A stretch of 64,000 bases of DNA from Peteryoungia wuzhouensis (GTDB lineage: Bacteria; Pseudomonadota; Alphaproteobacteria; Rhizobiales; Rhizobiaceae), in the NCBI RefSeq assembly GCF_003205195.1, contig NZ_QJRY01000006.1:1-64000 (forward strand), given 5' to 3'. The first letter of the stretch is position 1; each line of letters begins with the position of its first letter. A model generated the notes under the pieces. The model was not told the DNA's origin. It searched no databases and saw only the letters and a list, made by a program, of their open reading frames with translations. Positions 7,614 through 17,131 of the stretch are shown here, in pieces. The translations under genes and the position numbers were made by a program.

Positions 7614-8897
7614 ATGTATAAGCAAGCTGTGGGGTTCTGGGACGGACCTCGTCATATCGCCTTGCGGGTTCGCTACCAGCTGGTGGGCGGCCTCCTCTTC
7701 GCGATCGGCATTCCGCTGATCCTTCGCATGTTGTTCGTGCCGGAGGTTCTATCCAACGCCAATCACCAGATCACGGTAACGGCCGCAATTGTCGCGCATC
7801 TTGCGGGCTATCTGCTCTATCGCCGCCTCGGGACTTATCCCGGCTTTGCCTCCGCGGGCGCTATCCTTCCGACCTTTGCGCTGACCTATGGCACGGTCTT
7901 CGTCATCATCTTCTTCTTCCGCTTTGACTACAGCCGCTTCCAGGCGGCCGGCTCCTTCATCCTGTCGACCGTCTGGTATTTTGGCTGGAGCTTCCTTGTC
8001 AGCAAGCTGAAGCCGACACGCCTTGCCGTGGTCCCGGCGGGTGATATCAGCCAGGTCACATCGATCGGTGACGTGACCTGGCGTGTTCTCACCTCGCCAA
8101 ACCAGCCGCCAGAGCGGATCCAGGGTGTGGTTGCCGACCTGCGTGCGGACATTTCCGCCCCGTGGGAGCGTTTCATCGCCGATTGCGCGCTCTCAGGAAT
8201 CCCGGTCTATCATGTGAAGCAGATTGTCGAGTCCCTGACAGGCCGGGTCGCCATCGACCATCTCTCGGAAAACACGCTCGGCTCGCTCAATCCGAACCAG
8301 GCCTATCTCGCGATCAAACATGCCATCGACAGCGTCTCTGCGGCGATCGCACTGGTGCTCCTGCTGCCCTTCCTGCTGGTCGTGGCCCTGCTGATCAAGA
8401 TGGACTCGCCCGGGCCTGCGCTCTTTTGCCAGGAGCGCCGCGGTTATCAGGGCAAGGTTTTCACGATCTACAAATTCCGCACGATGCGTGTGGCGCAGGA
8501 CCACCAAAAGGACGACCGCGAGCGTGCCGTTACCGCCGACAGCGACCAGCGTATCACCCGGCTCGGCCGCTTTCTCAGGCGCACACGCATCGATGAGCTG
8601 CCGCAGTTGCTGAACATCCTTCGTGGCGAAATGAGCTGGGTGGGCCCACGGCCAGAGGCGCTGCCATTGTCCAGATGGTACGAAGAAAAGCTTCCATTTT
8701 ATCGATACAGGCACATCGTTCGGCCCGGAATTACAGGTTGGGCTCAAGTAAATCAGGGGCATGTATCAGCGGTTGAGGATGTGAGGCAGAAGCTTCACTA
8801 CGATTTTTACTATGTCAAGAACTTTTCTCCTTGGATGGACATCATTGTATACATCAAGACCGTAGCGATAATCATAAATGGATTCGGCGCAAAATAG
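7614..8897 (+). CDS. Undecaprenyl-phosphate sugar phosphotransferase (EPS priming enzyme)
   Basis: This 427-residue polyprenyl glycosylphosphotransferase is predicted to start the repeat unit by moving a sugar-1-phosphate to undecaprenyl phosphate at the inner membrane. The N-terminal half has several membrane segments (residues about 20-130). After a soluble linker comes the bacterial sugar transferase domain from about 245. It has the membrane-entry helix ending in DSPGPALF, then [46 protein letters not shown] and [19 protein letters not shown] at 7603-7608 supports the ATG. The last 70 or so codons switch to AT-richer codon use, which continues into the next spacer and may mark a recombination junction. 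The sugar specificity cannot be read from sequence. Confidence 0.92.
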   Translation: MYKQAVGFWDGPRHIALRVRYQLVGGLLFAIGIPLILRMLFVPEVLSNANHQITVTAAIVAHLAGYLLYRRLGTYPGFASAGAILPTFALTYGTVFVIIFFFRFDYSRFQAAGSFILSTVWYFGWSFLVSKLKPTRLAVVPAGDISQVTSIGDVTWRVLTSPNQPPERIQGVVADLRADISAPWERFIADCALSGIPVYHVKQIVESLTGRVAIDHLSENTLGSLNPNQAYLAIKHAIDSVSAAIALVLLLPFLLVVALLIKMDSPGPALFCQERRGYQGKVFTIYKFRTMRVAQDHQKDDRERAVTADSDQRITRLGRFLRRTRIDELPQLLNILRGEMSWVGPRPEALPLSRWYEEKLPFYRYRHIVRPGITGWAQVNQGHVSAVEDVRQKLHYDFYYVKNFSPWMDIIVYIKTVAIIINGFGAK

Positions 8898-8995
8898 AAA
8901 AATCAGGCCGATTCGCCTATTTATATTTTCGAAATTACGGCATTTGCTTGCAGGTCCGTCGAGGGCCGCAGCATGAAATGGAAAGGTATCAATCG

Positions 8996-10045
8996 ATGAA
9001 GCTGCTCGTGACGGGAGGGCTGGGGTTCATAGGCTCCGCAGTGGTCCGGATGGCGGTCGAGACGGGCCACTCGGTGGTCAACATCGATGCCTTGACCTAT
9101 GCGGGCCGGATCGAGAATGTCAGCACGGTTGCCGACAATTCGCTCTACGCTCTGGAGCGCGTCGATATTCAGGATCGCGCGGCTCTCGACCAGATCTTCT
9201 CGCGTTTCAATCCCGATGCCGTCATGCATCTGGCAGCAGAGTCCCATGTCGACCGATCGATCGACGGTCCGGACGATTTCATCCAGACGAATATTGTTGG
9301 GACCTTCTGCCTGCTGGAGGCTGCCCGCGCATATTGGTTGAACAGTGGCAAGCCAGAGAGCTTCCGGTTTCAGCATATCAGCACGGATGAAGTTTTCGGC
9401 TCCTTGCCGCGCGACCCCTCGGTCAAATTCACCGAGACGACCCCCTATAGTCCCCGCAGCCCCTATTCGGCTTCGAAGGCTGCTTCCGACCATTTGGTGC
9501 GTGCATGGCACGAGACCTATGGCATGCCGATCCTGTTGACCAACTGCTCGAACAACTATGGGCCGTATCATTTTCCGGAAAAGCTCATCCCCCTCGCCAT
9601 TCTCAGGGCATTGGCGGGGAAGCCGATCCCGATCTATGGCGACGGCAGCAATGTCCGGGACTGGCTTTACGTCGAAGACCACGCGGAAGCCCTGATGACG
9701 GTGCTCGCGAAAGGGGCGGTCGGCTCAAGTTACAACATCGGCGGAGACAATGAGCTCACCAATCTCGAGCTCGTCCGGATGTTGTGCGCTATTCTCGATG
9801 GCGAGAAACCAAAGTCATCCGGCAGTTATGCCGACCAGATTGTCTTCGTTGCCGATCGACCGGGGCACGACGTCCGATATGCCATCGACGCCACACGGAT
9901 CCGCACCGAGCTTTCGTGGCAGCCTTCGGTCACCATTGCAGAAGGGCTCCGCCGGACTGTGCGCTGGTACCTTGAAAATGAAGCCTGGTGGCGCCCGCTC
10001 ATGGATCGCAAGGGCGCAACTGCGCGCATCGGGAGCCGCGCATGA
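8996..10045 (+). CDS. rmlB: dTDP-glucose 4,6-dehydratase
   Basis: This is the second step of dTDP-L-rhamnose synthesis, converting dTDP-glucose to dTDP-4-keto-6-deoxyglucose with bound NAD. The 349-residue protein is an extended short-chain dehydrogenase. It has the nucleotide-binding GGLGFIG at residues 7-13, the catalytic Thr130-Asp131-Glu132 (STDEVFG), and Tyr157 with Lys161 in YSASK. The start at 8996 has GAAAGG ten bases upstream and fits the family N-terminus MKLLVTGG. It is paired with rmlA downstream, while rmlC and rmlD lie about 20 kb away at the other end of the cluster. Confidence 0.95.
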   Translation: MKLLVTGGLGFIGSAVVRMAVETGHSVVNIDALTYAGRIENVSTVADNSLYALERVDIQDRAALDQIFSRFNPDAVMHLAAESHVDRSIDGPDDFIQTNIVGTFCLLEAARAYWLNSGKPESFRFQHISTDEVFGSLPRDPSVKFTETTPYSPRSPYSASKAASDHLVRAWHETYGMPILLTNCSNNYGPYHFPEKLIPLAILRALAGKPIPIYGDGSNVRDWLYVEDHAEALMTVLAKGAVGSSYNIGGDNELTNLELVRMLCAILDGEKPKSSGSYADQIVFVADRPGHDVRYAIDATRIRTELSWQPSVTIAEGLRRTVRWYLENEAWWRPLMDRKGATARIGSRA

Positions 10046-10114
10046 CCGACACGGCTCTTCATCCCGCTGAACGCGGACGTCTCTCAAGTTCTTATGCCAC
10101 GCCGGAGGTTCGAC

Positions 10115-10987
10115 ATGTCGTCTCGTAAGGGGATCGTGCTTGCGGGTGGCTCGGGCACCAGGCTCTACCCGATCACGGTGGGGCTCTCGAAGCAATTGCT
10201 GCCGCTCTACGACAAGCCGATGATCTACTATCCGATTTCCATCCTGATGCTGAGCGGCATCCGCGAAATCGCGATCATCACCACCCCGCAGGACCGCCAG
10301 CAGTTCGAGAAGGCGCTGGGTGACGGCAGCCAATGGGGCATCGAGTTCACCTGGATCGAGCAACCGTCGCCGGATGGTCTCGCACAGGCCTATATCCTCG
10401 CGGAGGATTTCCTTGCCGGCGCACCTTCGGTGATGGTGCTGGGCGACAATGTCTTCTTCGGTCACGGTCTGCCTGTTCTTCTGGCGGAGGCAGCCTCTCA
10501 GACGACAGGTGCGACTGTCTTCGGCTACCGCGTGGCCGATCCGCAGCGCTATGGCATTGTCTCCTTCGACGAGTGCGGGCGGGTGTCGAGCATCGTCGAA
10601 AAGCCGCCCGTTCCGCTATCGGATTATGCCGTCACCGGCCTCTACTTCATGGATGGCACCGCTCCGGCCAAGGCACGCAGGGTCGTCCCGTCTGCGCGTG
10701 GCGAACTCGAGATTACGTCCCTGCTCGAGCAGTATCTCGAAGAAGGAACGCTCACCGTACAAAAGATGGGCCGCGGTTATGCGTGGTTCGACACCGGCAC
10801 GCATTCCAGTCTGCTGGATGCCGGCAATTTTGTCCGCACGCTGCAGATGCGCCAGGGATTGCAGGTGGGATCCCCTGACGAAATCGCCTTTGACCAGGGC
10901 TGGATCGATCAGAACGCCCTCGTCTCGCGTGTGAACCTCTTCGGCAAGAACGACTATGGCCGCTATCTGGCGGGGCTGCTGAAATGA
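10115..10987 (+). CDS. rmlA: Glucose-1-phosphate thymidylyltransferase
   Basis: This is the first step of dTDP-rhamnose synthesis, joining dTTP and glucose-1-phosphate to give dTDP-glucose. The 290-residue length is normal for RmlA. The N-terminal nucleotide loop GIVLAGGSGTRLYP, the YDKPMIYYP segment and WFDTGTHSSLLDA are all present. GGAGG at 10104-10108 decides the ATG at 10115. Confidence 0.95.
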   Translation: MSSRKGIVLAGGSGTRLYPITVGLSKQLLPLYDKPMIYYPISILMLSGIREIAIITTPQDRQQFEKALGDGSQWGIEFTWIEQPSPDGLAQAYILAEDFLAGAPSVMVLGDNVFFGHGLPVLLAEAASQTTGATVFGYRVADPQRYGIVSFDECGRVSSIVEKPPVPLSDYAVTGLYFMDGTAPAKARRVVPSARGELEITSLLEQYLEEGTLTVQKMGRGYAWFDTGTHSSLLDAGNFVRTLQMRQGLQVGSPDEIAFDQGWIDQNALVSRVNLFGKNDYGRYLAGLLK

Positions 10988-11105
10988 TGATGTCGGCGGG
11001 TATCAGCAGCGGCAATTTTTCTGGGCCATCCGGCCGCGGCCTGTCTTCTGGACGGGCTGCGGGTGCTGTTGCGTTCGAATGCGCACTCCAGCTGGAGGTG
11101 CGTGT

Positions 11106-12731
11106 TTGACCAGTGCTTTTGCTGCCAAACAACCCGCCAACAGGGCGGAAGCAGTGGAAGGGGCGACACCCGCCTCGGCCCAGCCTTTGCCTGGAAACCA
11201 GGATGAGTCCCGCTCATTATTGGCGAATACGCTCATCATGTATGGGCGAACGCTTCTGACGATGTCCGTTTCCCTCTATTCGTCGCGCGTTGTTCTCGGT
11301 CAGCTCGGTGAAGTGGACTACGGGATCTATTTCGCGGTTGCCGGCGTCACCTTTGTCATCGCGTTCTTGAACTCGGCCCTGGCGGCCAGCACTCAGCGCC
11401 ACCTGAGCGTCGAGCTGGCATTCCAGGATGCCGATCGGCTGCGCACTGTTTTCAGCGCCTCTCTCCAGATCCACGCCGCAATCGCCGTTGCTGTCTTGCT
11501 TGTTTGCGAAACGGTCGGCTTGTGGTTCCTGCACACGCATATGGTTGTCCCACCGGAGCGCATGCAGGCCGCGACATGGGCGTTCCACTGCGCAGCGTTC
11601 ACCGTCGCTTTGACTGTGCTTCAGGTTCCGTACAATGCGTTGCTGGCCGCCACTGAACGGTTTTCGGCCTATGCGGCTTTCGATATCGCTCATGCACTCC
11701 TGCGTGTGCTGATCGCCCTGGCCCTTATCCTGGCCGTCGGTGACCGTCTCGAGCTTTTCTCATCTCTTATGTTGGGACTGGTCGTCGTCATATTCATGGC
11801 CAAGGTCGGATATTGCCGTTTGACCCTGGAAGCCAGTCGCTACAGGCCCTGTGCCGACTTCGGCCTTCTGCGTCGTTTGGCCAGTTTCGCCGGATGGAGC
11901 CTCGTCGAGGTCCTGTCCGTCGTTCTGAACATCCATGGTTTCGGATTGCTTCTGAACCTGCATTTCGGCCCGGTGGCCAATGCGTCGCAAGGCATTGCGG
12001 TTCAGCTTGCCAATGCTACCTCCACGCTGGCGTCAAATCTGCAGATCACGGCAAGTCCCCGCATCATGAAATCCTACTTTCAGCAGGATGCGTCGCAGTT
12101 CCACGATCTGGTTGCGAGAAATGCAAAGACAGCCTTCTTCCTGATGCTGGTTCTGGTTGTGCCCGTGGTGCTGGAGGCCGATGCGGTTCTCGGCGCCTGG
12201 CTTGGCGACGTGCCGGAATATTCGGTTGGAATGGTGCGGCTGCTCCTCGTGACAGGTCTCGTCAACAGCCTGTCCTACCCCCTGGTCACTGTCATCCAGG
12301 CTACGGGCAATATCCGCCGTTACCAGATCATCGTCGGCGGATTGATGTTGACGGCCGTGCCGGTTGGAGCACTTCTGCTTTCCTTCGAGGCCGGGCCACT
12401 TTCGCTGTTCTGGCTGCTGCTGCTGCTCTCCTCTCTTGCCCTGGCAGTTCGAATTCGTTTCGTCATGCAGTTGACGGGCCTTGCCCCCGGTTACTTCGCC
12501 CGACGGGTTTTGCAGCCGACTTCGATAGTCACTGCATTGTCCTTTGCGGCAGCCGCGATCCTCGCCGCGGCATTGCCGAACCTGCCACTCCCCGAGATTT
12601 CCAGGTTTTTGGCCGCGTGCATCGTGACCGCGACCGCGATCTATGTGCTCGGCTTCTCGGATGCGGAACGCAGGTGGCTTTTGGGGATGTTGAGCGACCG
12701 CCTCCTCAGGTTTCGGAGGGCATCGACGTGA
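11106..12731 (+). CDS. Polysaccharide flippase (Wzx-like, MOP superfamily)
   Basis: This 541-residue integral membrane protein has roughly 12-14 hydrophobic segments and an arrangement typical of lipopolysaccharide and polysaccharide transporters. It begins after a soluble leader of about 35 residues with LLANTLIMYGRTLLTMSVSLYSSRVVL. It is predicted to flip lipid-linked repeat units across the inner membrane. TTG 11106 was chosen because GGAGG ends seven bases upstream; an in-frame ATG nine codons earlier (11079) has no good site. The following glycosyltransferase starts inside its stop codon (GTGA). Confidence 0.88.
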   Translation: MTSAFAAKQPANRAEAVEGATPASAQPLPGNQDESRSLLANTLIMYGRTLLTMSVSLYSSRVVLGQLGEVDYGIYFAVAGVTFVIAFLNSALAASTQRHLSVELAFQDADRLRTVFSASLQIHAAIAVAVLLVCETVGLWFLHTHMVVPPERMQAATWAFHCAAFTVALTVLQVPYNALLAATERFSAYAAFDIAHALLRVLIALALILAVGDRLELFSSLMLGLVVVIFMAKVGYCRLTLEASRYRPCADFGLLRRLASFAGWSLVEVLSVVLNIHGFGLLLNLHFGPVANASQGIAVQLANATSTLASNLQITASPRIMKSYFQQDASQFHDLVARNAKTAFFLMLVLVVPVVLEADAVLGAWLGDVPEYSVGMVRLLLVTGLVNSLSYPLVTVIQATGNIRRYQIIVGGLMLTAVPVGALLLSFEAGPLSLFWLLLLLSSLALAVRIRFVMQLTGLAPGYFARRVLQPTSIVTALSFAAAAILAAALPNLPLPEISRFLAACIVTATAIYVLGFSDAERRWLLGMLSDRLLRFRRAST

Positions 12732-13762
12732 GTCCTCTCATTCAGGGCGTTGCCGCACCAAAGCATCCCTCGACTTCGCAAAGCTTGTCGGTGTCGGTCG
12801 TGATGGCGACCTTCAACGGTGCTGACTATCTGCGGGAGCAGCTCAACAGTCTGTTTGGGCAGACGCGGCTTCCAAACGAACTGGTCGTCTACGACGACGG
12901 GTCGAGCGATGACACATGGTCTCTGCTGCAGGACTATGCCGCAAAGGCCCCCTTCGAGATGAAGGTGCTTGGCGGGCATCAAAACCGGGGTGTCAATGCG
13001 GCTTTCAGGTCTGCACTGATTGAGGCATCGGGCGACGTCATCTTCTTTTGCGACCAGGACGACATCTGGTTACCGACGAAGATCGAGGCCATGCTCGCAG
13101 CGCTCGACGCCACGCCTCTGGCTGGTTTTGTCTTCTGCGATGCAGTCCAGTTCGTCTCTCCTGATCGGTCCTTGCCAGAAACGCTCTGGACGCTTGCCCG
13201 CTTTACACCCGCGCGCCAAGCCCGTTTCCGGCAGAAGCCATTGGAAACCATGATCTCTGGCGGAAACGTCGTGTACGGCATGGCATCCGCCTTCCGGCGT
13301 GACGTGATTGAACCCTTCATGGGCATCGAGGCCGCAGGTTCGGTGATGACCCATGATACCTGGTTTGCTCTCTGCGCAACGGCAAGCGGTCGTCCGGGTC
13401 TCGCTCTCCCGCAGAAGCTTGTGGCCTATCGTCGTCATGCCCGGCAGACGAGCGTGCTGGCGGGACGGCGGCCTGAAAATCTTACCACTCGTTCCGAGGC
13501 TCAGCGGGTCCGGTTTGAGCAGGAGATCGAGGCTTTCAGGCTGGTGCGCCAGAGCGTCAGCCGGTTTTCACTTGCTACGGATCTCGACTTGACCACTTCT
13601 CTCGCCATCCTCGACCGCAAGATTGCGTTCCTGGAGGCCCGGGCCGCCTTGCGCCGGGAGAGAAGTGCAAAGAGAGCATTCAGCGAGCTCTTCAATCGCG
13701 ACTACTGGCGGATGAGCCGTGGTGTCCTGAGTGTCCTTCGTGACTATAGGGGGATCTGGTGA
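12728..13762 (+). CDS. Glycosyltransferase family 2
   Basis: This 344-residue GT-A fold enzyme is predicted to add one sugar to the lipid-linked repeat unit on the cytoplasmic face. It has SVVMATFNGADYLREQLNSL near residue 25, the YDDGSSDDT loop, and FFCDQDDIW, where the DXD-like acidic pair should bind metal and nucleotide sugar. The GTG start overlaps the wzx stop and has GGAGGG seven bases upstream. The closest family flavour is rhamnosyltransferase-like GT2, but donor and acceptor are not determinable. Confidence 0.9.
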   Translation: MSPLIQGVAAPKHPSTSQSLSVSVVMATFNGADYLREQLNSLFGQTRLPNELVVYDDGSSDDTWSLLQDYAAKAPFEMKVLGGHQNRGVNAAFRSALIEASGDVIFFCDQDDIWLPTKIEAMLAALDATPLAGFVFCDAVQFVSPDRSLPETLWTLARFTPARQARFRQKPLETMISGGNVVYGMASAFRRDVIEPFMGIEAAGSVMTHDTWFALCATASGRPGLALPQKLVAYRRHARQTSVLAGRRPENLTTRSEAQRVRFEQEIEAFRLVRQSVSRFSLATDLDLTTSLAILDRKIAFLEARAALRRERSAKRAFSELFNRDYWRMSRGVLSVLRDYRGIW

Positions 13763-14937
13763 ACACGCATGTTTCATTCACTTCCTCCTCCGGTTCCTTC
13801 GGAGAGTTCCTGGAAGATCTGGCTGCTCTTGGCGTCGCGCCCGTGTCTGATGGCGGTCGGCCCTATGGGCTCCTGAAAGCGCGGACCAACGATCGCTGGT
13901 GGCTGATCCCGATCAGCGGCGGGCGGCCATCGGCGGCCGCAATGGCGATGTTCCAGCCTGTGTCTCTCGCAGCCACCATCATCAAAGCCGGGGTAACTAC
14001 TGCGGCTCGACTGGGCGTTTCCAGCGGTTGGAGCGCGGGCCGTTTACGCTTTGGCGCCCTTCCGAATTTGCCGGGGAAGCGCCCCGCAGGGCTGGCGCAT
14101 TGCGCATATTTTACCGGAACCGCCGGACCTCACCGGAAGACTGCGATCCAGCTGATGGCGGAGGATGGCGATATTCTCGGTTACGCCAAGGTCAGCCGCA
14201 GACCGCTGGTGAAGCCGTATCTGGCCCGCGAGGCGGAGATGTTGCGGCGCGTCGGTCGCCTTGCGCTGGCGACCGTCGACACGCCTGCGGTCCTGGCGTT
14301 CGATCCCGGCAGTGCGGTGCGGCCAAGCGTGCTTGTCACAGACAGCCGGAAAACCTTCGGCGCCAAAAGCAGCGTCCGTCCGGGTGGGGCCCATCTCCGC
14401 TTCCTGAGTGAGCTGGCGTCGCGAACGCGCAGCAATGGGGTTCATCGCGCGTTCGAGAGCGTGCGGGCTTTGGCGAACGAGATCCGGTTGCCTGCAGCCT
14501 GGACCAGACGTTTGCTGTCCGGCGCAGCGAGAGCGTCCCGCTTTGTCGATGGGCTTCCGGTCGCCCTGGCACACGGGGACTTCACGCCCTGGAACTGCAT
14601 CATGCTGGAGCCTCGGCTCTATGTCTTCGATTGGGAATACGCAGCCGACGATTTGCCGCTTGGCTACGATCTCGTTCACTACCTGCTGGCAACACGCCAT
14701 GGCGCCGATCCGGCAGACGTTATCTCGGACCTGAACCAGCGCGTTGGGGCGCTGTTTTCCGATCTGGATCTGGAGACTGTCCGGACCTGCGTGCTCGTTT
14801 CGCTGCTCCTTCATGCCGCCTTCTACCTGCAGCGGCAGCTCGACTACGCCGGAAGCATTGGTGGTTGGACAGATGGTGATCGGCGCGGTCGCCTGATCGA
14901 TGCTTGCCTTCGTCAGTGGGGGGCACCAGCATGCTGA
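13759..14937 (+). CDS. APH-like phosphotransferase-family protein in the EPS cluster
   Basis: This 392-residue protein has a kinase-like C-terminal half. It carries the aminoglycoside-phosphotransferase/choline-kinase signature HGDFTPWN (about residues 272-279, catalytic Asp plus Asn) and a FDWEYAADD metal motif about 12 residues later. The N-terminal half is not recognised; it contains LLKARTNDRWWLIPISGG. GTG 13759 overlaps the previous stop and has AGGGGGA upstream. In this setting a drug-modifying role is unlikely. A small-molecule or sugar kinase that decorates or prepares a polymer residue is more plausible (inference). Confidence 0.75.
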   Translation: MNTHVSFTSSSGSFGEFLEDLAALGVAPVSDGGRPYGLLKARTNDRWWLIPISGGRPSAAAMAMFQPVSLAATIIKAGVTTAARLGVSSGWSAGRLRFGALPNLPGKRPAGLAHCAYFTGTAGPHRKTAIQLMAEDGDILGYAKVSRRPLVKPYLAREAEMLRRVGRLALATVDTPAVLAFDPGSAVRPSVLVTDSRKTFGAKSSVRPGGAHLRFLSELASRTRSNGVHRAFESVRALANEIRLPAAWTRRLLSGAARASRFVDGLPVALAHGDFTPWNCIMLEPRLYVFDWEYAADDLPLGYDLVHYLLATRHGADPADVISDLNQRVGALFSDLDLETVRTCVLVSLLLHAAFYLQRQLDYAGSIGGWTDGDRRGRLIDACLRQWGAPAC

Positions 14938-15854
14938 AGCTGGGCGTTGTCATCCTCACTTACAACAGTGACCGTGATCTGCCGGTATGCCTTGATGGGA
15001 TACTGGCGCAGCAAGGCGTGGCTGTGGACGTCGTTGTCGTCGACAACGGATCTCATAGTGCCAGCCGCGCACGCATGCGCCAGGACGTTCGGGACGCGCT
15101 CCCGGATGTCTGGGAGCTTCGCGCCGGCGTCGATATTCCCTCTGGCTACCGGCACGGTGACGGGCTCTTCGTGTTGAACGACCGTAATGCCGGTTACTCC
15201 GCAGGCAACAATATCGGCGCGCGCCTTGCCGTGTCGCTCGGTTGCGAGGCTGTTCTCATCGTCAATCCGGACATCCGTATCGACGACCGCGACTACCTTT
15301 TGACACTGGCCAAGACCCTCTTTCGATCGGATCGGAATGCGGTTGCTGCCTCCGCCATCTGGAGCCTCGCTGGTGTCAACGAAAACCCCATGTTCGAGCC
15401 GGGCTTTGTCAGGGAAATTCTATCCCCGGTCTTCATGCTTCTCGCCGGCCTGTCGCGAAGACGCTTTGGCGGCAATCCGAAGCCGGGTCGACCGACGGGC
15501 AATGACAAGTTGAGCGGATGCTGCTTCCTGGTTCGCAGCACGTTCCTGGAGCGCATCGGCTATTTCGACGAGAACGTCTTCCTCTACTGCGAAGAGGCGA
15601 TTCTTGCAGAGCAGGTTCGGCGGGCGGGTCTGAATTCCGTCTACACCGGAGAGATCTCGGCTGTTCACGCGCATCGTACCGCCGAGAAAGGCGATCCCGT
15701 GCGCCGCCTGTCCCTTTGGGCGCAAAGCCGCAGATATTATCACGCGCGGTATCGCGGTGCGGGCAAGGCATCCCTGGCGGCCTTGAACATCTCCTATCAG
15801 GTGATGCTCGCAATGACCCGTTTGCGCACCTGGGTACAGGGGGGCTTGCGATGA
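14931..15854 (+). CDS. Glycosyltransferase family 2 (rhamnosyltransferase-like)
   Basis: This 307-residue GT-A enzyme has VVILTYNSDRDLPVCLDGIL at the N-terminus, VVVDNGS, NAGYSAGNNIGA and VLIVNPDI. This is the pattern of WbbL/RfbF-type rhamnosyltransferases, which would suit the dTDP-rhamnose genes of the cluster. FDENVFLYCEEAILAEQVRRAG supplies the usual ED-type catalytic region. The ATG at 14931 overlaps the preceding stop by seven bases. Confidence 0.9.
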   Translation: MLKLGVVILTYNSDRDLPVCLDGILAQQGVAVDVVVVDNGSHSASRARMRQDVRDALPDVWELRAGVDIPSGYRHGDGLFVLNDRNAGYSAGNNIGARLAVSLGCEAVLIVNPDIRIDDRDYLLTLAKTLFRSDRNAVAASAIWSLAGVNENPMFEPGFVREILSPVFMLLAGLSRRRFGGNPKPGRPTGNDKLSGCCFLVRSTFLERIGYFDENVFLYCEEAILAEQVRRAGLNSVYTGEISAVHAHRTAEKGDPVRRLSLWAQSRRYYHARYRGAGKASLAALNISYQVMLAMTRLRTWVQGGLR

Positions 15855-17131
15855 GCGAAGTCTTCTCCCCGCGTTCTGGCAGGCAGCTGGCCATGCCCGC
15901 TTGGGCTGGTGCACGCCCGATGCGGGCCACGCCGCATTGGTTGGTCGCAAGGGTTCTGCTCGTCTCCTTCGGCACGGCCATCTCATTGTTCGTTCTAGGA
16001 GATCAGCGCAACGTCTTGGTCATTCTCGTAGCGGCTCTCGCTCTGCCGACCATCATCGTTTTGCGGTTGCCGCTGGAGCGCGATTTCGGCTCGTCTGCGG
16101 CGGCGATTGCATACCTAATCGTTGTCGAACTCGCTCATGGCGGCACCACCAATGTCACCAGCCTCGGATATACCGGGATGTTCGCGCTCTCATACATCGC
16201 CTTTGCCGGGACGCTTGAGAGCGGCTTCGTCAATCGCGAACGATTGATCGAACTTCTGCGCCAGCTGGTCTTCGCCTTCGCTGCCGTTTCCGTGGTGCAG
16301 ATGCTTTGCTCGTTGGCCGGCCTGCCGATCCTGAACGGCATGTTGTCCAAGGGCGCGTGGAGCTACAACTCTCTTGCCGTGGAGCCATCCCATGCGGCGC
16401 GCGCGCTGTCTTCCACCATGCTTTCCTATCTCATCCTCGCGCGGCGTGGTGCTCCGCCCCTGAGCTTCAGCGAACTTTGGCAGCGTGAGACATGGGTTGT
16501 GGTCGCCTTTTCCGTGAGTCAGGCGCTGACAGGCAGCTCGCTTGCGGTCGCGCTTCTGCCTCTGACCATCGTCCTTGCGCTGAGACTGCGGTGGATCGTC
16601 GGATGTGCCCTGCTGTTGATCATGACCTGGCCCATCCTCCAATCCGTTGAGCTGGAATCCGTCCATCGTCTCGTCGGCTTCCTCACGGCCTTGCCGACGA
16701 TGGACATCATGGCGCTGGTCCAGGCGGACCAGAGCGGCGCAGTGCGCGTTATGCCATTGATCCTCTTCCTGCAGTCGGCAAGTCTGGATGACCCGTCCGT
16801 CTGGTTCGGAGGCGGATACCAGATCGTCACCCAGTATGTTCAAGGACGTCTGGTGGGGGTGGGCGAAGATGCGGCCATGGCCGGTTTCATCCCAGGCTAT
16901 ATTATGATTGCCGGCATCATCGGTACGACCCTGTTTCTCCGCGCCTATCTTCTTCGCTTCACCAATCTTCAGACACTGCCTCTGATCCTCCTCTGGGGAC
17001 CGGTTCTCGGCAACTCCGCATGGAACAGCCAGATCTTCTGGTACAGCCTGCTTCTGCTACGGGCCGTTCATCACTTCGCCAAGGCATCCCCGACAGACAG
17101 CTTTGCTTTTGTCCGAGGAGGCCCCCGATGA
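15851..17131 (+). CDS. Probable Wzy-like EPS polymerase
   Basis: This 426-residue polytopic membrane protein has about 10-12 predicted segments (for example LVARVLLVSFGTAISLFVL and VILVAALALPTIIVL). It has a larger loop between YLILARRG and the C-terminal helices, as in Wzy/EpsG-type polymerases. No sequence motif fixes the function, so the call rests on topology and on its place between glycosyltransferases after a wzx gene. Start and stop overlap both neighbours by four bases (ATGA). A second polymerase- or ligase-like protein is encoded at 28622-29959. Confidence 0.72.
   Translation: MSEVFSPRSGRQLAMPAWAGARPMRATPHWLVARVLLVSFGTAISLFVLGDQRNVLVILVAALALPTIIVLRLPLERDFGSSAAAIAYLIVVELAHGGTTNVTSLGYTGMFALSYIAFAGTLESGFVNRERLIELLRQLVFAFAAVSVVQMLCSLAGLPILNGMLSKGAWSYNSLAVEPSHAARALSSTMLSYLILARRGAPPLSFSELWQRETWVVVAFSVSQALTGSSLAVALLPLTIVLALRLRWIVGCALLLIMTWPILQSVELESVHRLVGFLTALPTMDIMALVQADQSGAVRVMPLILFLQSASLDDPSVWFGGGYQIVTQYVQGRLVGVGEDAAMAGFIPGYIMIAGIIGTTLFLRAYLLRFTNLQTLPLILLWGPVLGNSAWNSQIFWYSLLLLRAVHHFAKASPTDSFAFVRGGPR

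Noticed and set aside
13759-14937. Aminoglycoside resistance gene
   Set aside because: Only the general kinase motif is shared with APH enzymes, and the gene is translationally coupled inside an EPS operon.
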